Shown here: positions 55,008 to 64,000 of the stretch, in pieces
Numbering within the stretch: position 1 is the stretch's first letter
How the letters are laid out: every line of letters begins with the position of its first letter
NCBI RefSeq assembly: GCF_028069725.1
Contig: NZ_JANEWG010000001.1
Location: forward strand, 62,001 to 126,000
DNA: 64,000 bases
Reading direction: 5' to 3'
Source: Citrobacter sp. Awk 4
GTDB lineage: Bacteria > Pseudomonadota > Gammaproteobacteria > Enterobacterales > Enterobacteriaceae
The notes under the pieces: model-generated
Database searches by the model: none
The model's input: only the letters and a program-made list of their open reading frames with translations
What the model was told of the DNA's origin: nothing
Made by a program: the position numbers and the translations under genes

Positions 55008-56075
55008 TTACACCCGGGCAGCCCGGCTCACTTCATTTGCGACTCGTTCTGTGGCATCAGGAATCGATGCCGCGCGAGCGCGCTCTGCCATGGTGAGTAA
55101 CGTTTCTCGCGACCACCCGGAAAGAGTGCTGGCGACGGCATCCACGGTAAACTGTGGCTGCTCGAGAATTTTGGCTGCGCCCGCTTTTTCCAGCGGCAGC
55201 GCATTCCAGTACTGCTGTCTGTCTTTATGTTGAAAGGGCACAAACAGCGCAGGTAAACCCGCGGCAGCAATCTCGCTCACCGTTAATGCGCCCGAACGGC
55301 AAACCACCACATCCGCCCACGCATACGCGCCAGCCATGTCGTCGATAAACTCTGTCACCTTATGCTGCGGTTGCCCCGCCTGTGCATAAGCGTGTTCAAC
55401 CGTCTGCTGTGCGCCTTTACCACTCTGATGCCAGATCGTTACCGCATCGCCAAGTTTTGCGGCAACCTGCGGGAGCGTCTGATTAAGGACGCGAGCGCCC
55501 TGAGAACCACCTACCACCAGCAGACGAATCGGGCCTTCACGCCCCGCCAAACGCTCCTGCGGAAGAGGCAGCGCCAGCACGTCCGTACGCACCGGATTCC
55601 CCACCACTTCCGCGTTCGGGAAAGCGCCAGGAAAAGCCTGCATAACCGTGGTCGCGATCTTCGCCAACCATTTATTGGTCAAACCGGCAATACCGTTCTG
55701 CTCATGCAGCACCACCGGGATCCCTAAAGACCAGGCGGCAAGGCCGCCGGGACCGGAAACATAACCACCCATACCCAGCACCACGTCGGGTTTGAACTGT
55801 TGCATGATGGCGCGCGCCTGACGCCAGGCGTTAAAAATACGCAGCGGGGCGGCAAGCAATGCCTTGATCCCCTTGCCACGCAAACCGGAGATACGAATGA
55901 AGTCAATCTCAATGCCATGCTTTGGCACTAAATCCGCTTCCATACGATCGGCGGTACCCAGCCAGCGAACCTGCCAGCCCTGGGCCATTAAATGGTGAGC
56001 AACGGCCAACCCCGGGAACACATGTCCGCCGGTACCGCCTGCCATCACCATTAACCGCTTCGGTTGACCACTCAT
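55008..56075 (-). CDS. murG: UDP-GlcNAc:lipid I N-acetylglucosaminyltransferase
   Basis: Makes lipid II on the inner face of the membrane. The 355-residue GT-B enzyme has [10 protein letters not shown] near 13, [11 protein letters not shown] near 125, [13 protein letters not shown] near 188 and the donor site [10 protein letters not shown] near 262. Start overlaps the ftsW stop (ATGA). Confidence 0.98.
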   Translation of the reverse strand: MSGQPKRLMVMAGGTGGHVFPGLAVAHHLMAQGWQVRWLGTADRMEADLVPKHGIEIDFIRISGLRGKGIKALLAAPLRIFNAWRQARAIMQQFKPDVVLGMGGYVSGPGGLAAWSLGIPVVLHEQNGIAGLTNKWLAKIATTVMQAFPGAFPNAEVVGNPVRTDVLALPLPQERLAGREGPIRLLVVGGSQGARVLNQTLPQVAAKLGDAVTIWHQSGKGAQQTVEHAYAQAGQPQHKVTEFIDDMAGAYAWADVVVCRSGALTVSEIAAAGLPALFVPFQHKDRQQYWNALPLEKAGAAKILEQPQFTVDAVASTLSGWSRETLLTMAERARAASIPDATERVANEVSRAARV

Positions 56076-57319
56076 CGTGAACCTCGTGTAAACGCCTGCG
56101 CTTTTTCCAGACGCGTTTCATAATCAATACGTAACAAAAACATGATGGCTGTCGACATAATCAACAAACTCGAACCACCATAGCTGATCAGCGGCAGCGT
56201 CAGACCTTTGGTCGGCAGCATACCGGCAGCCGCGCCAACGTTGACAAGTGCCTGGAAACTAAACCAGATACCGATAGAACAGGCGAGAAAACCGGAAAAA
56301 CGGTGGTCTATCTCCAGCGCTTTACGCCCGATCGACATCGCACGAAAAGCGACGAAGAATACCATTAAAAGCGCCAATACCACACCGATATAACCCAGTT
56401 CTTCCCCAATAATGGCGAAGATAAAGTCGGTATGCGCCTCCGGCAAGTACTCCAGTTTTTGGACCGAATTGCCCAGTCCTTGCCCCCAGACTTCACCGCG
56501 ACCAAATGCCATCAGCGATTGCGTCAACTGGTAACCACTGCCAAAGGGGTCTTCCCATGGGTTCCAGAAAGAGGTCACACGGCGGATACGATAAGGCTCG
56601 GCGAGGATCAGCAAAACAACCGCCGATATCCCCATCCCGATGATGGCAATGAACTGCCACAGCTTCGCCCCGGCAAGAAACAGCATTGCCAGCGTGGTCA
56701 CAAATAACACCACCACCGTACCGAGGTCAGGCTGCGCCAGCAAAAGCACCGCCAGCACCAGGATCACGCCCATCGGTTTTAAAAAGCCGCGCAGGTTATT
56801 ACGTACCTCATCGACCTTACGCACCAGGTAGTTCGCGAGGTAGCAGAACAGCGACAGCTTGGTGAACTCCGCAGGCTGAATACGCAGTGGCCCCAGAGCA
56901 ATCCAACGCGATGCCCCGTTAACAGAACTCCCCACCACCAGTACGATCAGCAACATGATGATCGACGCAATCAGCATCGTGGTGCTGTACTTTTGCCAGA
57001 ACTCCATCGGCAAACGCAGCGTGATCAACCCCAGGCAAAATGCCAGGAAGATATACAGCGCATCACGCTTGGCAAACAGGAACGGATCGTTCGCCAGTCG
57101 TTGCCCGACGGGCATTGACGCTGACGTCACCATCACGAAACCAATTGCCGCAAGTCCCAGGGTTAACCACAACAACATGCGGTCGTACATAATCAGGCTG
57201 TCTGCGTCTTTCTCACGCGAAGCCATCACCCAGCCCTTAAGCGCAGCAAAGCCCCTTGCCAGGAGTCCAAATCCCGGCAGGCGCGGCATTCTCAGGCGAG
57301 GGAGAGAGAAACGCATCAA
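56072..57319 (-). CDS. ftsW: SEDS peptidoglycan polymerase FtsW
   Basis: Septal glycosyltransferase that works with FtsI. 415 residues with about ten membrane helices. Family regions seen are [18 protein letters not shown] near 145 and the late [10 protein letters not shown] near 375. Coupled by 4-base overlaps to murD and murG. Confidence 0.97.
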   Translation of the reverse strand: MMRFSLPRLRMPRLPGFGLLARGFAALKGWVMASREKDADSLIMYDRMLLWLTLGLAAIGFVMVTSASMPVGQRLANDPFLFAKRDALYIFLAFCLGLITLRLPMEFWQKYSTTMLIASIIMLLIVLVVGSSVNGASRWIALGPLRIQPAEFTKLSLFCYLANYLVRKVDEVRNNLRGFLKPMGVILVLAVLLLAQPDLGTVVVLFVTTLAMLFLAGAKLWQFIAIIGMGISAVVLLILAEPYRIRRVTSFWNPWEDPFGSGYQLTQSLMAFGRGEVWGQGLGNSVQKLEYLPEAHTDFIFAIIGEELGYIGVVLALLMVFFVAFRAMSIGRKALEIDHRFSGFLACSIGIWFSFQALVNVGAAAGMLPTKGLTLPLISYGGSSLLIMSTAIMFLLRIDYETRLEKAQAFTRGSR

Positions 57320-58632
57320 CCCAACTCCTTCGCCAGGCGGGTAAATTCATCACCCCGCTGCTCAAAATTCTTGAACTGATCGAGGCTGGCGCAGGCTGGT
57401 GACAAAAGCACCATATCACCCGGCTTCACGCGCGGCGCGATCAGCCGCATCGCCTCTTCCATCGTTTCCGTCTGTTCAGCGACGTCCGGACGCAGTGCCG
57501 CCAGTTGCGCGCCATCGCGGCCAAAGCAGTACAGACGAACACGATCGCCGTTCAAATAACGCGCCAGCGATGAAAAATCGGCTGATTTACCATCTCCACC
57601 GAGCAGCAGATGCAGCGTGCCATCGACATGCAGACCATTCAGCGCCGCTTCAGTACTGCCTACATTGGTCGCTTTAGAATCGTTGATCCAGCGAACGCCG
57701 TTATGCTCCAACGCCAACTGGAAGCGATGCGCAAGACCGGTAAACGTCGTTAACGCTTTCAGGCTGCTCGCTCGCGGTAATCCTGCTGCGTCAGCCAGCG
57801 CCAGCGCCGCCAGCGCGTTGGTATAGTTATGCTGGCCGGAAAGCTTCATCTCTTTCACGTTCAGCACTTTCTCTCCCTTCACTCGCAGCCAGGTTTCGCC
57901 CTGCTGGCGGTTAAGGTGATAGTCACCCATATTGACGCCAAAACTCACGCAGCGCTCATCCGCGCCGCGTACTGGCATGGTAAGCGCATCATCTGCATTG
58001 ACTACGCACACTTTCGCATTCTCGTACACGCGCAGTTTCGCCGCGCGATACTGTTGAAGACCAAATGGATATCTGTCCATATGGTCTTCCGTCACGTTGA
58101 GAATCGTTGCGGCGACGGCCTGCAGGCTGGACGTGGTTTCCAGTTGGAAACTGGACAGTTCAAGCACATAGAGTTCGCGATCGTCATCCAACAGCATCAG
58201 GGCCGGCAGACCGATATTGCCGCCCACCCCGACGTTAACGCCCGCCGCTTTCGCCATTTCGCCGACCAGCGTCGTTACCGTACTTTTACCGTTCGACCCG
58301 GTGATGGCCACCACGGGAGCTTGCGCTTCGCGGCAGAACAGCTCAATGTCTCCGACAATTTCAATGCCCGCATCGGCAGCGGCACGTAATGAGGGGTGTG
58401 CAAGGGCAATACCAGGGCTGGCAACCACCAGATCCGCCGCCAACAGCCACTCGTCGTTCAGACTGCCAACGTGACGTTCAACCGCTTCAGGTAATTTATC
58501 CAGTCCCGGCGGCGTCGCCCGGGTATCCATCACACGCGGCGTCACGCCACGCGCCAGGAAAAAGTCCACGCAAGAAAGTCCGGTTAATCCCAGACCAATG
58601 ATGACGACATTTTTACCCTGGTAATCAGCCAT
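57316..58632 (-). CDS. murD: UDP-MurNAc-L-alanine--D-glutamate ligase
   Basis: Adds D-glutamate to UDP-MurNAc-L-Ala. 438 residues; [15 protein letters not shown] near 10 binds the UDP part, [11 protein letters not shown] near 112 is the ATP loop, and [15 protein letters not shown] near 320 closes the active site. It lies 2 bases after mraY. Confidence 0.98.
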   Translation of the reverse strand: MADYQGKNVVIIGLGLTGLSCVDFFLARGVTPRVMDTRATPPGLDKLPEAVERHVGSLNDEWLLAADLVVASPGIALAHPSLRAAADAGIEIVGDIELFCREAQAPVVAITGSNGKSTVTTLVGEMAKAAGVNVGVGGNIGLPALMLLDDDRELYVLELSSFQLETTSSLQAVAATILNVTEDHMDRYPFGLQQYRAAKLRVYENAKVCVVNADDALTMPVRGADERCVSFGVNMGDYHLNRQQGETWLRVKGEKVLNVKEMKLSGQHNYTNALAALALADAAGLPRASSLKALTTFTGLAHRFQLALEHNGVRWINDSKATNVGSTEAALNGLHVDGTLHLLLGGDGKSADFSSLARYLNGDRVRLYCFGRDGAQLAALRPDVAEQTETMEEAMRLIAPRVKPGDMVLLSPACASLDQFKNFEQRGDEFTRLAKELG

Positions 58633-58634
58633 GA

Positions 58635-59717
58635 TTAACGTACCTTCAGCGTTGCCAGGCCAATCAGCACCAGCATCAGCGAAATAATCCAGAAGCGCAC
58701 AATGACGCGCGGCTCCGGCCAGCCTTTCAGTTCATAGTGATGATGAATCGGCGCCATGCGGAAAATACGTTGTCCGCGCAGCTTAAAGGAGCCGACCTGC
58801 AGGATGACCGACAGGGTTTCTACCACAAACACCCCGCCCATAATCACCAACAGGAATTCCTGGCGCAGCAGCACGGCGATAATCCCGAGCGCGCCACCCA
58901 GCGCCAGTGAACCGACATCACCCATAAAGACCTGCGCCGGATAGGTGTTAAACCACAGAAAACCTAATCCCGCGCCGACAATCGCCGTACAGACGATCAC
59001 CAGTTCACCGGCATGGCGTAAATAGGGAATGTGCAGATAGTTGGCGAAATTCATGTTACCGGTCGCCCACGCCACCAGCGCAAAACCAGCCGCAACAAAC
59101 ACGGTTGGCATAATCGCCAGACCATCAAGACCATCTGTCAGGTTAACCGCGTTGCCCGTCCCCACAATCACGAAGTACGCCAGCAGAACGTAGAAAAGCC
59201 CCAACTGAGGCATCACGTCTTTAAAGAACGGCACCACCAGTTGAGTGGCTGGCGTATCTTTGCCCGCCAGATAGAGGGCAAATGCCACGCCTAATGCAAT
59301 GACGGACATCCAGAAATACTTCCAGCGCGCAATCAGGCCTTTCGTATCTTTGCGTACCACTTTGCGATAGTCATCGACAAAACCAATAATGCCGTAGCCA
59401 ACCAGCACGACCAGCACACACCAGACATACGGGTTAGACGGATAAGCCCACAGCAGCACAGAAACGACAATCGCGGTCAGAATCATAATGCCGCCCATGG
59501 TCGGCGTACCGCGTTTGCTGAAATGCGACTCCGGACCGTCGTTACGCACAACCTGGCCAAAAGACAATTTTTGTAAACGGGCAATCATGCGCGGGCCCAT
59601 CCACAAAGAGATGAACAGCGCAGTCAGCAGGCTGACGATGGCGCGAAACGTCAGATACGAAAAGACGTTAAAGCCGGAATAATATTTGACCAAATGTTCG
59701 GCCAGCCAAACTAACAT
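58635..59717 (-). CDS. mraY: Phospho-MurNAc-pentapeptide translocase MraY
   Basis: Membrane enzyme that forms lipid I from UDP-MurNAc-pentapeptide and undecaprenyl phosphate. 360 residues and about ten helices. Visible are [12 protein letters not shown] near 113 (catalytic aspartates), [13 protein letters not shown] near 187 and the [10 protein letters not shown] histidine motif near 322. Overlaps murF by 7 bases. Confidence 0.98.
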   Translation of the reverse strand: MLVWLAEHLVKYYSGFNVFSYLTFRAIVSLLTALFISLWMGPRMIARLQKLSFGQVVRNDGPESHFSKRGTPTMGGIMILTAIVVSVLLWAYPSNPYVWCVLVVLVGYGIIGFVDDYRKVVRKDTKGLIARWKYFWMSVIALGVAFALYLAGKDTPATQLVVPFFKDVMPQLGLFYVLLAYFVIVGTGNAVNLTDGLDGLAIMPTVFVAAGFALVAWATGNMNFANYLHIPYLRHAGELVIVCTAIVGAGLGFLWFNTYPAQVFMGDVGSLALGGALGIIAVLLRQEFLLVIMGGVFVVETLSVILQVGSFKLRGQRIFRMAPIHHHYELKGWPEPRVIVRFWIISLMLVLIGLATLKVR

Positions 59718-61069
59718 GTCCCATTCTCCTGTAATGCGCGTACTACCTCTTCCATGGCGGCACTACGTGAACCTTTCACTAAAACAGTCATTGTCTGATG
59801 CTCTGCAACCAGCGCCTTAAGACGCGCCACCAACGCAGGTTTGTCAGCAAAATGCTCGCCGACGCCGCTGGCGTTACTGATGGCCTGACTCAGTTTCCCT
59901 GTACTCAATACACAATCGATATCTGCCGCTTTCGCCGCCTCACCAACCTGCACATGGCACGCTTCGCTTTCCGCCCCCAGTTCCGCCATATCGCCAACCA
60001 CCAACACACGGAAGCCAGGCATTTCAGAAAGAACCTGTACGGCGGCGGTCATCGACCCCACATTGGCGTTGTAGGAGTCATCAAGCAGCAGCTGGTTTTC
60101 GGCCAGTTGGATTGGGAACAAACGGCCAGGTACGGCAGTCAGGTTAGCCAGCCCCGCTTTGATAGCCTCGAGCGGCGCGCCAACCGCCATCGACAGCGCG
60201 CTTGCAGCGAGGGCGTTGGCGATGTTGTGGCGACCAGGTAACGGCAGCAGCACATCAATGCAGCCCATTGGCGTTTGCAGAGAAAACGCCGTACCGTGCA
60301 ACGTCACGTGGATATTGGTTGCCGTAAAATCACTGTTGGCGGCATTGGGCGAAAAGCGCCAGACGGTGCGTTCGCCAATGATGCTCTGCCAGTTCAGCCA
60401 GTCATTGTTATCGGCATTGATGATGGCAATGCCATTTTCCTGCAGACCGGTAAAGATTTCGCCTTTGGCTTTCGCCACGCCCGCCAGCGAACCGAACCCT
60501 TCCAGATGCGCAGCCGCGAGATTGTTCACCAGCGCCGCTTCCGGACGCGTCAAACCGACGGTCCAGGCAATTTCACCCTGGTGGTTAGCGCCTAATTCAA
60601 TCACCGCATAGTCATAATCATGATTCAGACGTAGCAGGGTCATCGGCACGCCGATGTCGTTATTCAGATTGCCAGCGGTGTATAAAGTGTTTCCGCACTG
60701 GCTCAGAATGGCCGCGGTCATCTCTTTAACCGATGTTTTACCGGATGAACCGGTTAACGCCACCACGCGAGCCGGAACCTGCGCGCGTACCCACGCCGCC
60801 AGTTCGCCAAACGCCAGACGTGTGTCTTTGACAATCAGTTGTGGAAGGGAGATATCCAACGGACGGCTGACCAGCAACGCCCCTGCTCCGCCCACTTTCG
60901 CTTTCTCGGCAAAATCGTGGGCGTCGAAACGTTCGCCTTTCAGCGCCACAAACAGGCAGCCCGGCGTCAATTTACGTGTATCGGTCGTTACCGCATCCAG
61001 CGTCAAATCGGCACCTTGCAACTCGCCGTGCAGAATCTCAGCCAGTTGGCTGAGCGTTACGCTAATCAT
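59711..61069 (-). CDS. murF: UDP-MurNAc-tripeptide D-alanyl-D-alanine ligase
   Basis: Attaches the D-Ala-D-Ala made by Ddl to complete the UDP-pentapeptide. 452 residues; [14 protein letters not shown] near 104 is the ATP loop, [10 protein letters not shown] near 158 and [11 protein letters not shown] near 326 are family motifs. Overlaps murE by 4 bases. Confidence 0.98.
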   Translation of the reverse strand: MISVTLSQLAEILHGELQGADLTLDAVTTDTRKLTPGCLFVALKGERFDAHDFAEKAKVGGAGALLVSRPLDISLPQLIVKDTRLAFGELAAWVRAQVPARVVALTGSSGKTSVKEMTAAILSQCGNTLYTAGNLNNDIGVPMTLLRLNHDYDYAVIELGANHQGEIAWTVGLTRPEAALVNNLAAAHLEGFGSLAGVAKAKGEIFTGLQENGIAIINADNNDWLNWQSIIGERTVWRFSPNAANSDFTATNIHVTLHGTAFSLQTPMGCIDVLLPLPGRHNIANALAASALSMAVGAPLEAIKAGLANLTAVPGRLFPIQLAENQLLLDDSYNANVGSMTAAVQVLSEMPGFRVLVVGDMAELGAESEACHVQVGEAAKAADIDCVLSTGKLSQAISNASGVGEHFADKPALVARLKALVAEHQTMTVLVKGSRSAAMEEVVRALQENGTC

Positions 61070-62553
61070 GCGATAACCCCCAGCAGACGCGCGGCGGTCA
61101 CACGGTCGGAATAGTCGAGACGCTGGGAGCCGACGATCTGGTAATCTTCATGGCCCTTACCCGCGATCAGTACAACGTCGTCTTCTTTCGCCTGCATAAT
61201 GGCGTTGGTAACCGCTTCGGCGCGGCCTTCCATCACCTTCGCATGCCCGGCATCCAGCATTCCGGCAAGAATATCGTTGATAATGGCGCGCGGCTCTTCA
61301 GTACGCGGATTGTCGTCAGTCACCACGGCCACATCAGCAAATTGTTCAGCAATCGCGCCCATTAACGGACGTTTGCCTTTATCGCGATCGCCGCCGCAGC
61401 CGAAGACACACCACAGTTTGCCGGCGCAATGCAGGCGTGCCGCTTCGAGCGCTTTTTCCAGCGCATCTGGCGTATGGGCATAGTCAACCACAACGGTCGG
61501 TTTACCCGGCGCACTAAAGACTTCCATTCGGCCGCAAACGGGTTGCAGGCGGGAGGCTGTTTTCAACAGCTCTGCCAACGGATAGCCCAACGCCAGCAGC
61601 GTAGCCAGCGCCAGCAGCAGGTTGCTGACGTTAAACGCGCCCATCAGGCGACTTTCAATCTCGCCTTCGCCCCAGGTGGAATCAAAGCGGATGGTTGCGC
61701 CGCTGTCGTGATAATTCACCTCAACCGCTTTCAACCAACGACCATGACAGTTTGGGTTGATATGGTCTTCCATCGAAACAGCAACAGCGTCTGGCAGTTT
61801 CGCCAGCCAGCGACGGCCCACGTCGTCATCGGCATTCACAATCGCCTGGCCGCAGTGATGCGTGGAATAAAGCAGCCATTTGGCGGCTTCGTAATGTTCC
61901 ATATCACCGTGATAGTCGAGGTGATCACGGCTTAAATTTGTAAAGACTGACGCTGCAAATTTCAGCGCTGCGACGCGGTGTTGCACCAGGCCGTGAGACG
62001 AAACTTCCATCGCGCCGAGTGTCGCGCCCTGTTCTACCAGTCCCGCCAGCACATGCTGGATATCAACCGCTGAACCAGTGGTATTTTCCGTCGGGATCAC
62101 TTTGCCCAGCAGACCATTACCTACCGTTCCCATCACCGCGCTGGTTTCGCCGAGCAATTGGCTCCATTGCGCCAGCAGTTGAGTGGTCGTGGTTTTACCG
62201 TTCGTTCCGGTCACGCCCACCAAACGCATTCTTTCTGAGGGTTCGTGATAGAAACGACCAGCCAGTGCAGATAAACGCTCGTTGAGCTGGCTAAGATAGA
62301 TGACCGGAACGCCGTGCATTTCACGGATCTCACCGTCTGTCGCCTCATCTTTTGCCTCTGCAATAATGGCAGCCACACCTTGCGCTATCGCCTGCGGGAT
62401 ATATCGACGCCCGTCCGCCTGATGACCTTTCACTGCCACAAAGAGATCGCCCGATGCAGCCACACGGCTGTCGAGTGTCATCTCCCGCAGAGCTCGCTCC
62501 GGTGCGCCCGGCACCCATGGAGCAAGAAGGTCGCGCAAATTACGATCTGCCAC
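61066..62553 (-). CDS. murE: UDP-MurNAc-dipeptide meso-diaminopimelate ligase
   Basis: Adds meso-diaminopimelate. 495 residues; [14 protein letters not shown] near 111 is the ATP loop. The [10 protein letters not shown] motif near 412 is the meso-DAP specificity signature (lysine-type enzymes differ), which fits a Gram-negative wall. Overlaps ftsI by 14 bases. Confidence 0.98.
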   Translation of the reverse strand: MADRNLRDLLAPWVPGAPERALREMTLDSRVAASGDLFVAVKGHQADGRRYIPQAIAQGVAAIIAEAKDEATDGEIREMHGVPVIYLSQLNERLSALAGRFYHEPSERMRLVGVTGTNGKTTTTQLLAQWSQLLGETSAVMGTVGNGLLGKVIPTENTTGSAVDIQHVLAGLVEQGATLGAMEVSSHGLVQHRVAALKFAASVFTNLSRDHLDYHGDMEHYEAAKWLLYSTHHCGQAIVNADDDVGRRWLAKLPDAVAVSMEDHINPNCHGRWLKAVEVNYHDSGATIRFDSTWGEGEIESRLMGAFNVSNLLLALATLLALGYPLAELLKTASRLQPVCGRMEVFSAPGKPTVVVDYAHTPDALEKALEAARLHCAGKLWCVFGCGGDRDKGKRPLMGAIAEQFADVAVVTDDNPRTEEPRAIINDILAGMLDAGHAKVMEGRAEAVTNAIMQAKEDDVVLIAGKGHEDYQIVGSQRLDYSDRVTAARLLGVIA

Positions 62554-64000
62554 CTGTTCCCTCGCCTTGATTAATTACGAATTCACTTTTCTCGCCCGTT
62601 GCCAGTGCGTCCGGTTCGATGTTCATGGTGCGCAGTACGCCGCCCATGATGGCACCAAAGACCGGCGCGGAAACGGCGCCGCCATAGTATTTACCCGCCT
62701 GCGGATCGTTGATAACAACAACCAGCGCAAAGCGCGGCTGACTCGCAGGCGCAACGCCTGCGGTATAAGCAATGTATTTATTGATGTAGCGCCCGTCCGG
62801 CCCCACTTTTTTCGCCGTACCGGTTTTAATGGCGATGCGATACCCTTTGATCGCGGCTTTTACGCCACCGCCGCCCGGTAACGCCACGCTCTCCATCATG
62901 TGCACGACGGTACGAACGGTAGATTCCGGGAAGATACGCTCGCCCGGAACGGGCGGGTCAACTTTGGTAATTGAGAGCGGGCGATAGACGCCATAGCTGC
63001 CAATCGTTGCATAGACTCGCGCTAACTGTAACGGCGTTACCATTAGCCCGTAGCCGAAAGAGAAGGTGGCCCTCTCTATGTCAGACCACCGTTGTTTTTG
63101 AGGATATAAGCCACTGCGTTCTCCGACCAACCCCAAATTGGTCGCTTTTCCCAGCCCAAAACGTGAGTAAGTATCTACTAACGCTGAGGACGGCATCGCT
63201 AACGCCAGCTTAGAAACACCGACGTTACTCGACTTCTGTAAAACCCCGGTCAGGGTCAGTTCGCTGTAACGCGCCACGTCTTTGATTTCGTGACCGTTAA
63301 TTCGGTAGGGAATAGTGTTGAGTACGGTATTTTCACGCACGACCCCGCGTTGTAGCGCGGTCATCACTACCATCGGTTTGACGGTTGAACCCGGTTCAAA
63401 CACATCGGTAATGGTACGGTTACGCATAACATCTTTCTGCGTGCCGGTCAGGTTGTTCGGGTTGTAAGACGGGCTGTTGGCCATCGCCAGCACTTCACCG
63501 GTGTTCACATCCACCAGCACGGCGCTGCCCGACTCCGCCTTGTTAAAGGCAACGGCGTTATTCAGTTCGCGATACACCAGCGCCTGTAAGCGTTCATCAA
63601 TGCTCAACGCCAGGTTATGCGCCGCCTGGCTGTCGGTAGAAGAGATATCCTCAATGACGCGACCATAGCGATCTTTACGCACAATACGTTCGCCCGGCTG
63701 ACCTGTAAGCCACTTATCAAAGCTTTTTTCAACGCCTTCAATACCCTGACTGTCGACGTTGGTAAAACCAATGAGGTGAGCGGTCACTTCTCCGGAAGGA
63801 TAGTAACGGCGGGATTCTTCACGCAGATGAATACCAGGAAGCTTCAGTTTTTTGATGTAATCGCCAAGATCCGGGTTTACCTGACGCGCCAGATAAATAA
63901 AGCGGCCTCTTGGATTCGCGTTAACGCGCGCTGCCAGTTGATCGAGCGGCATTTTCAACGCGTCAGCCAGCGCTTTCCATCGATTATCCAGCGTAATACC
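62540..64000 (-). CDS. ftsI: Peptidoglycan transpeptidase FtsI / PBP3 (N-terminus outside window)
   Basis: Septal class B penicillin-binding protein, partner of FtsW. The frame is open to the window end, and the codons upstream of the apparent TTG/ATG starts near 63958 still match E. coli FtsI, so about 100 N-terminal residues (including the membrane anchor) lie outside. Visible: pedestal region ([14 protein letters not shown]), active-site STVKPM, SSNVG (the SxN motif) and KTGTAKK. The C-terminus ends [12 protein letters not shown] saw no obvious extra insertion near the active site of the kind linked to beta-lactam tolerance. Confidence 0.97.
   Translation of the reverse strand, partial: GITLDNRWKALADALKMPLDQLAARVNANPRGRFIYLARQVNPDLGDYIKKLKLPGIHLREESRRYYPSGEVTAHLIGFTNVDSQGIEGVEKSFDKWLTGQPGERIVRKDRYGRVIEDISSTDSQAAHNLALSIDERLQALVYRELNNAVAFNKAESGSAVLVDVNTGEVLAMANSPSYNPNNLTGTQKDVMRNRTITDVFEPGSTVKPMVVMTALQRGVVRENTVLNTIPYRINGHEIKDVARYSELTLTGVLQKSSNVGVSKLALAMPSSALVDTYSRFGLGKATNLGLVGERSGLYPQKQRWSDIERATFSFGYGLMVTPLQLARVYATIGSYGVYRPLSITKVDPPVPGERIFPESTVRTVVHMMESVALPGGGGVKAAIKGYRIAIKTGTAKKVGPDGRYINKYIAYTAGVAPASQPRFALVVVINDPQAGKYYGGAVSAPVFGAIMGGVLRTMNIEPDALATGEKSEFVINQGEGTGGRS

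Noticed and set aside
62540-64000. TTG or ATG near 63958 as the ftsI start
   Set aside because: Codons further upstream still match FtsI, and the membrane anchor and N-terminal domain would be missing. The gene simply continues beyond the window.

Overview
This window is a continuous stretch of chromosome from a gamma-proteobacterium of the Enterobacteriaceae, close to Escherichia, Salmonella and Citrobacter. The evidence is gene order and near-identical proteins: pcnB-folK-panBCD, speED, acnB, the pdhR-aceEF-lpd block, nadC-ppdD-hofBC, and the dcw cell-wall/division cluster follow the E. coli minute 2-3 map, inverted with respect to the usual presentation. Lineage-specific differences from E. 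coli K-12 (no gcd, no yadD, an added TraT-like lipoprotein and two sugar modules) suggest a Citrobacter-like relative, but the species cannot be fixed by reading alone. I saw no prophage, insertion sequence, CRISPR array, tRNA or rRNA.

Layout. 1-4104: RNA polyadenylation (pcnB, cut by the window edge), folate (folK) and pantothenate synthesis (panB, panC, panD). 4111-9050: yadE, yadI and the yadGH ABC exporter, then can (carbonic anhydrase) and hpt (purine salvage). 9398-12757: an accessory block where E. coli has gcd. It holds a cytoplasmic GH28 enzyme, a GPH-family sugar symporter and, divergently, a SemiSWEET transporter, with repeated GntR/FCD-like operators between them. 12929-19992: cueO with a textbook CueR promoter, yacC, speE-speD, yacL and acnB. 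20393-23746: yacH (DUF3300), a DUF2950 protein and a TraT-like lipoprotein.

23941-31055 is the pyruvate dehydrogenase block (lpd, aceF, aceE, pdhR) read leftward, with a PdhR operator before pdhR. aroP follows on the other strand. 33179-35535 is a second carbohydrate module: a GPH symporter translationally coupled to a GH43-type glycosidase. 35617-41277 holds ampE-ampD (peptidoglycan recycling), nadC, and the type IV pilus genes ppdD-hofB-hofC. 41316-44622 holds guaC, coaE-zapD-yacG and mutT.

44682-64000 is secM-secA, lpxC and the dcw cluster, all leftward: ftsI (cut by the window end), murE, murF, mraY, murD, ftsW, murG, murC, ddlB, ftsQ, ftsA, ftsZ. Most of these genes overlap by a few bases or nearly touch, so they form one translationally coupled transcript for peptidoglycan precursors and divisome assembly, ending at a strong terminator after lpxC.

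The most noteworthy part is the accessory sugar metabolism. Two separate GPH symporter plus glycosidase pairs, both without signal peptides, imply import of short plant-derived oligosaccharides followed by hydrolysis in the cytoplasm. The first pair lies next to a SemiSWEET and carries its own operator array but no local regulator gene.
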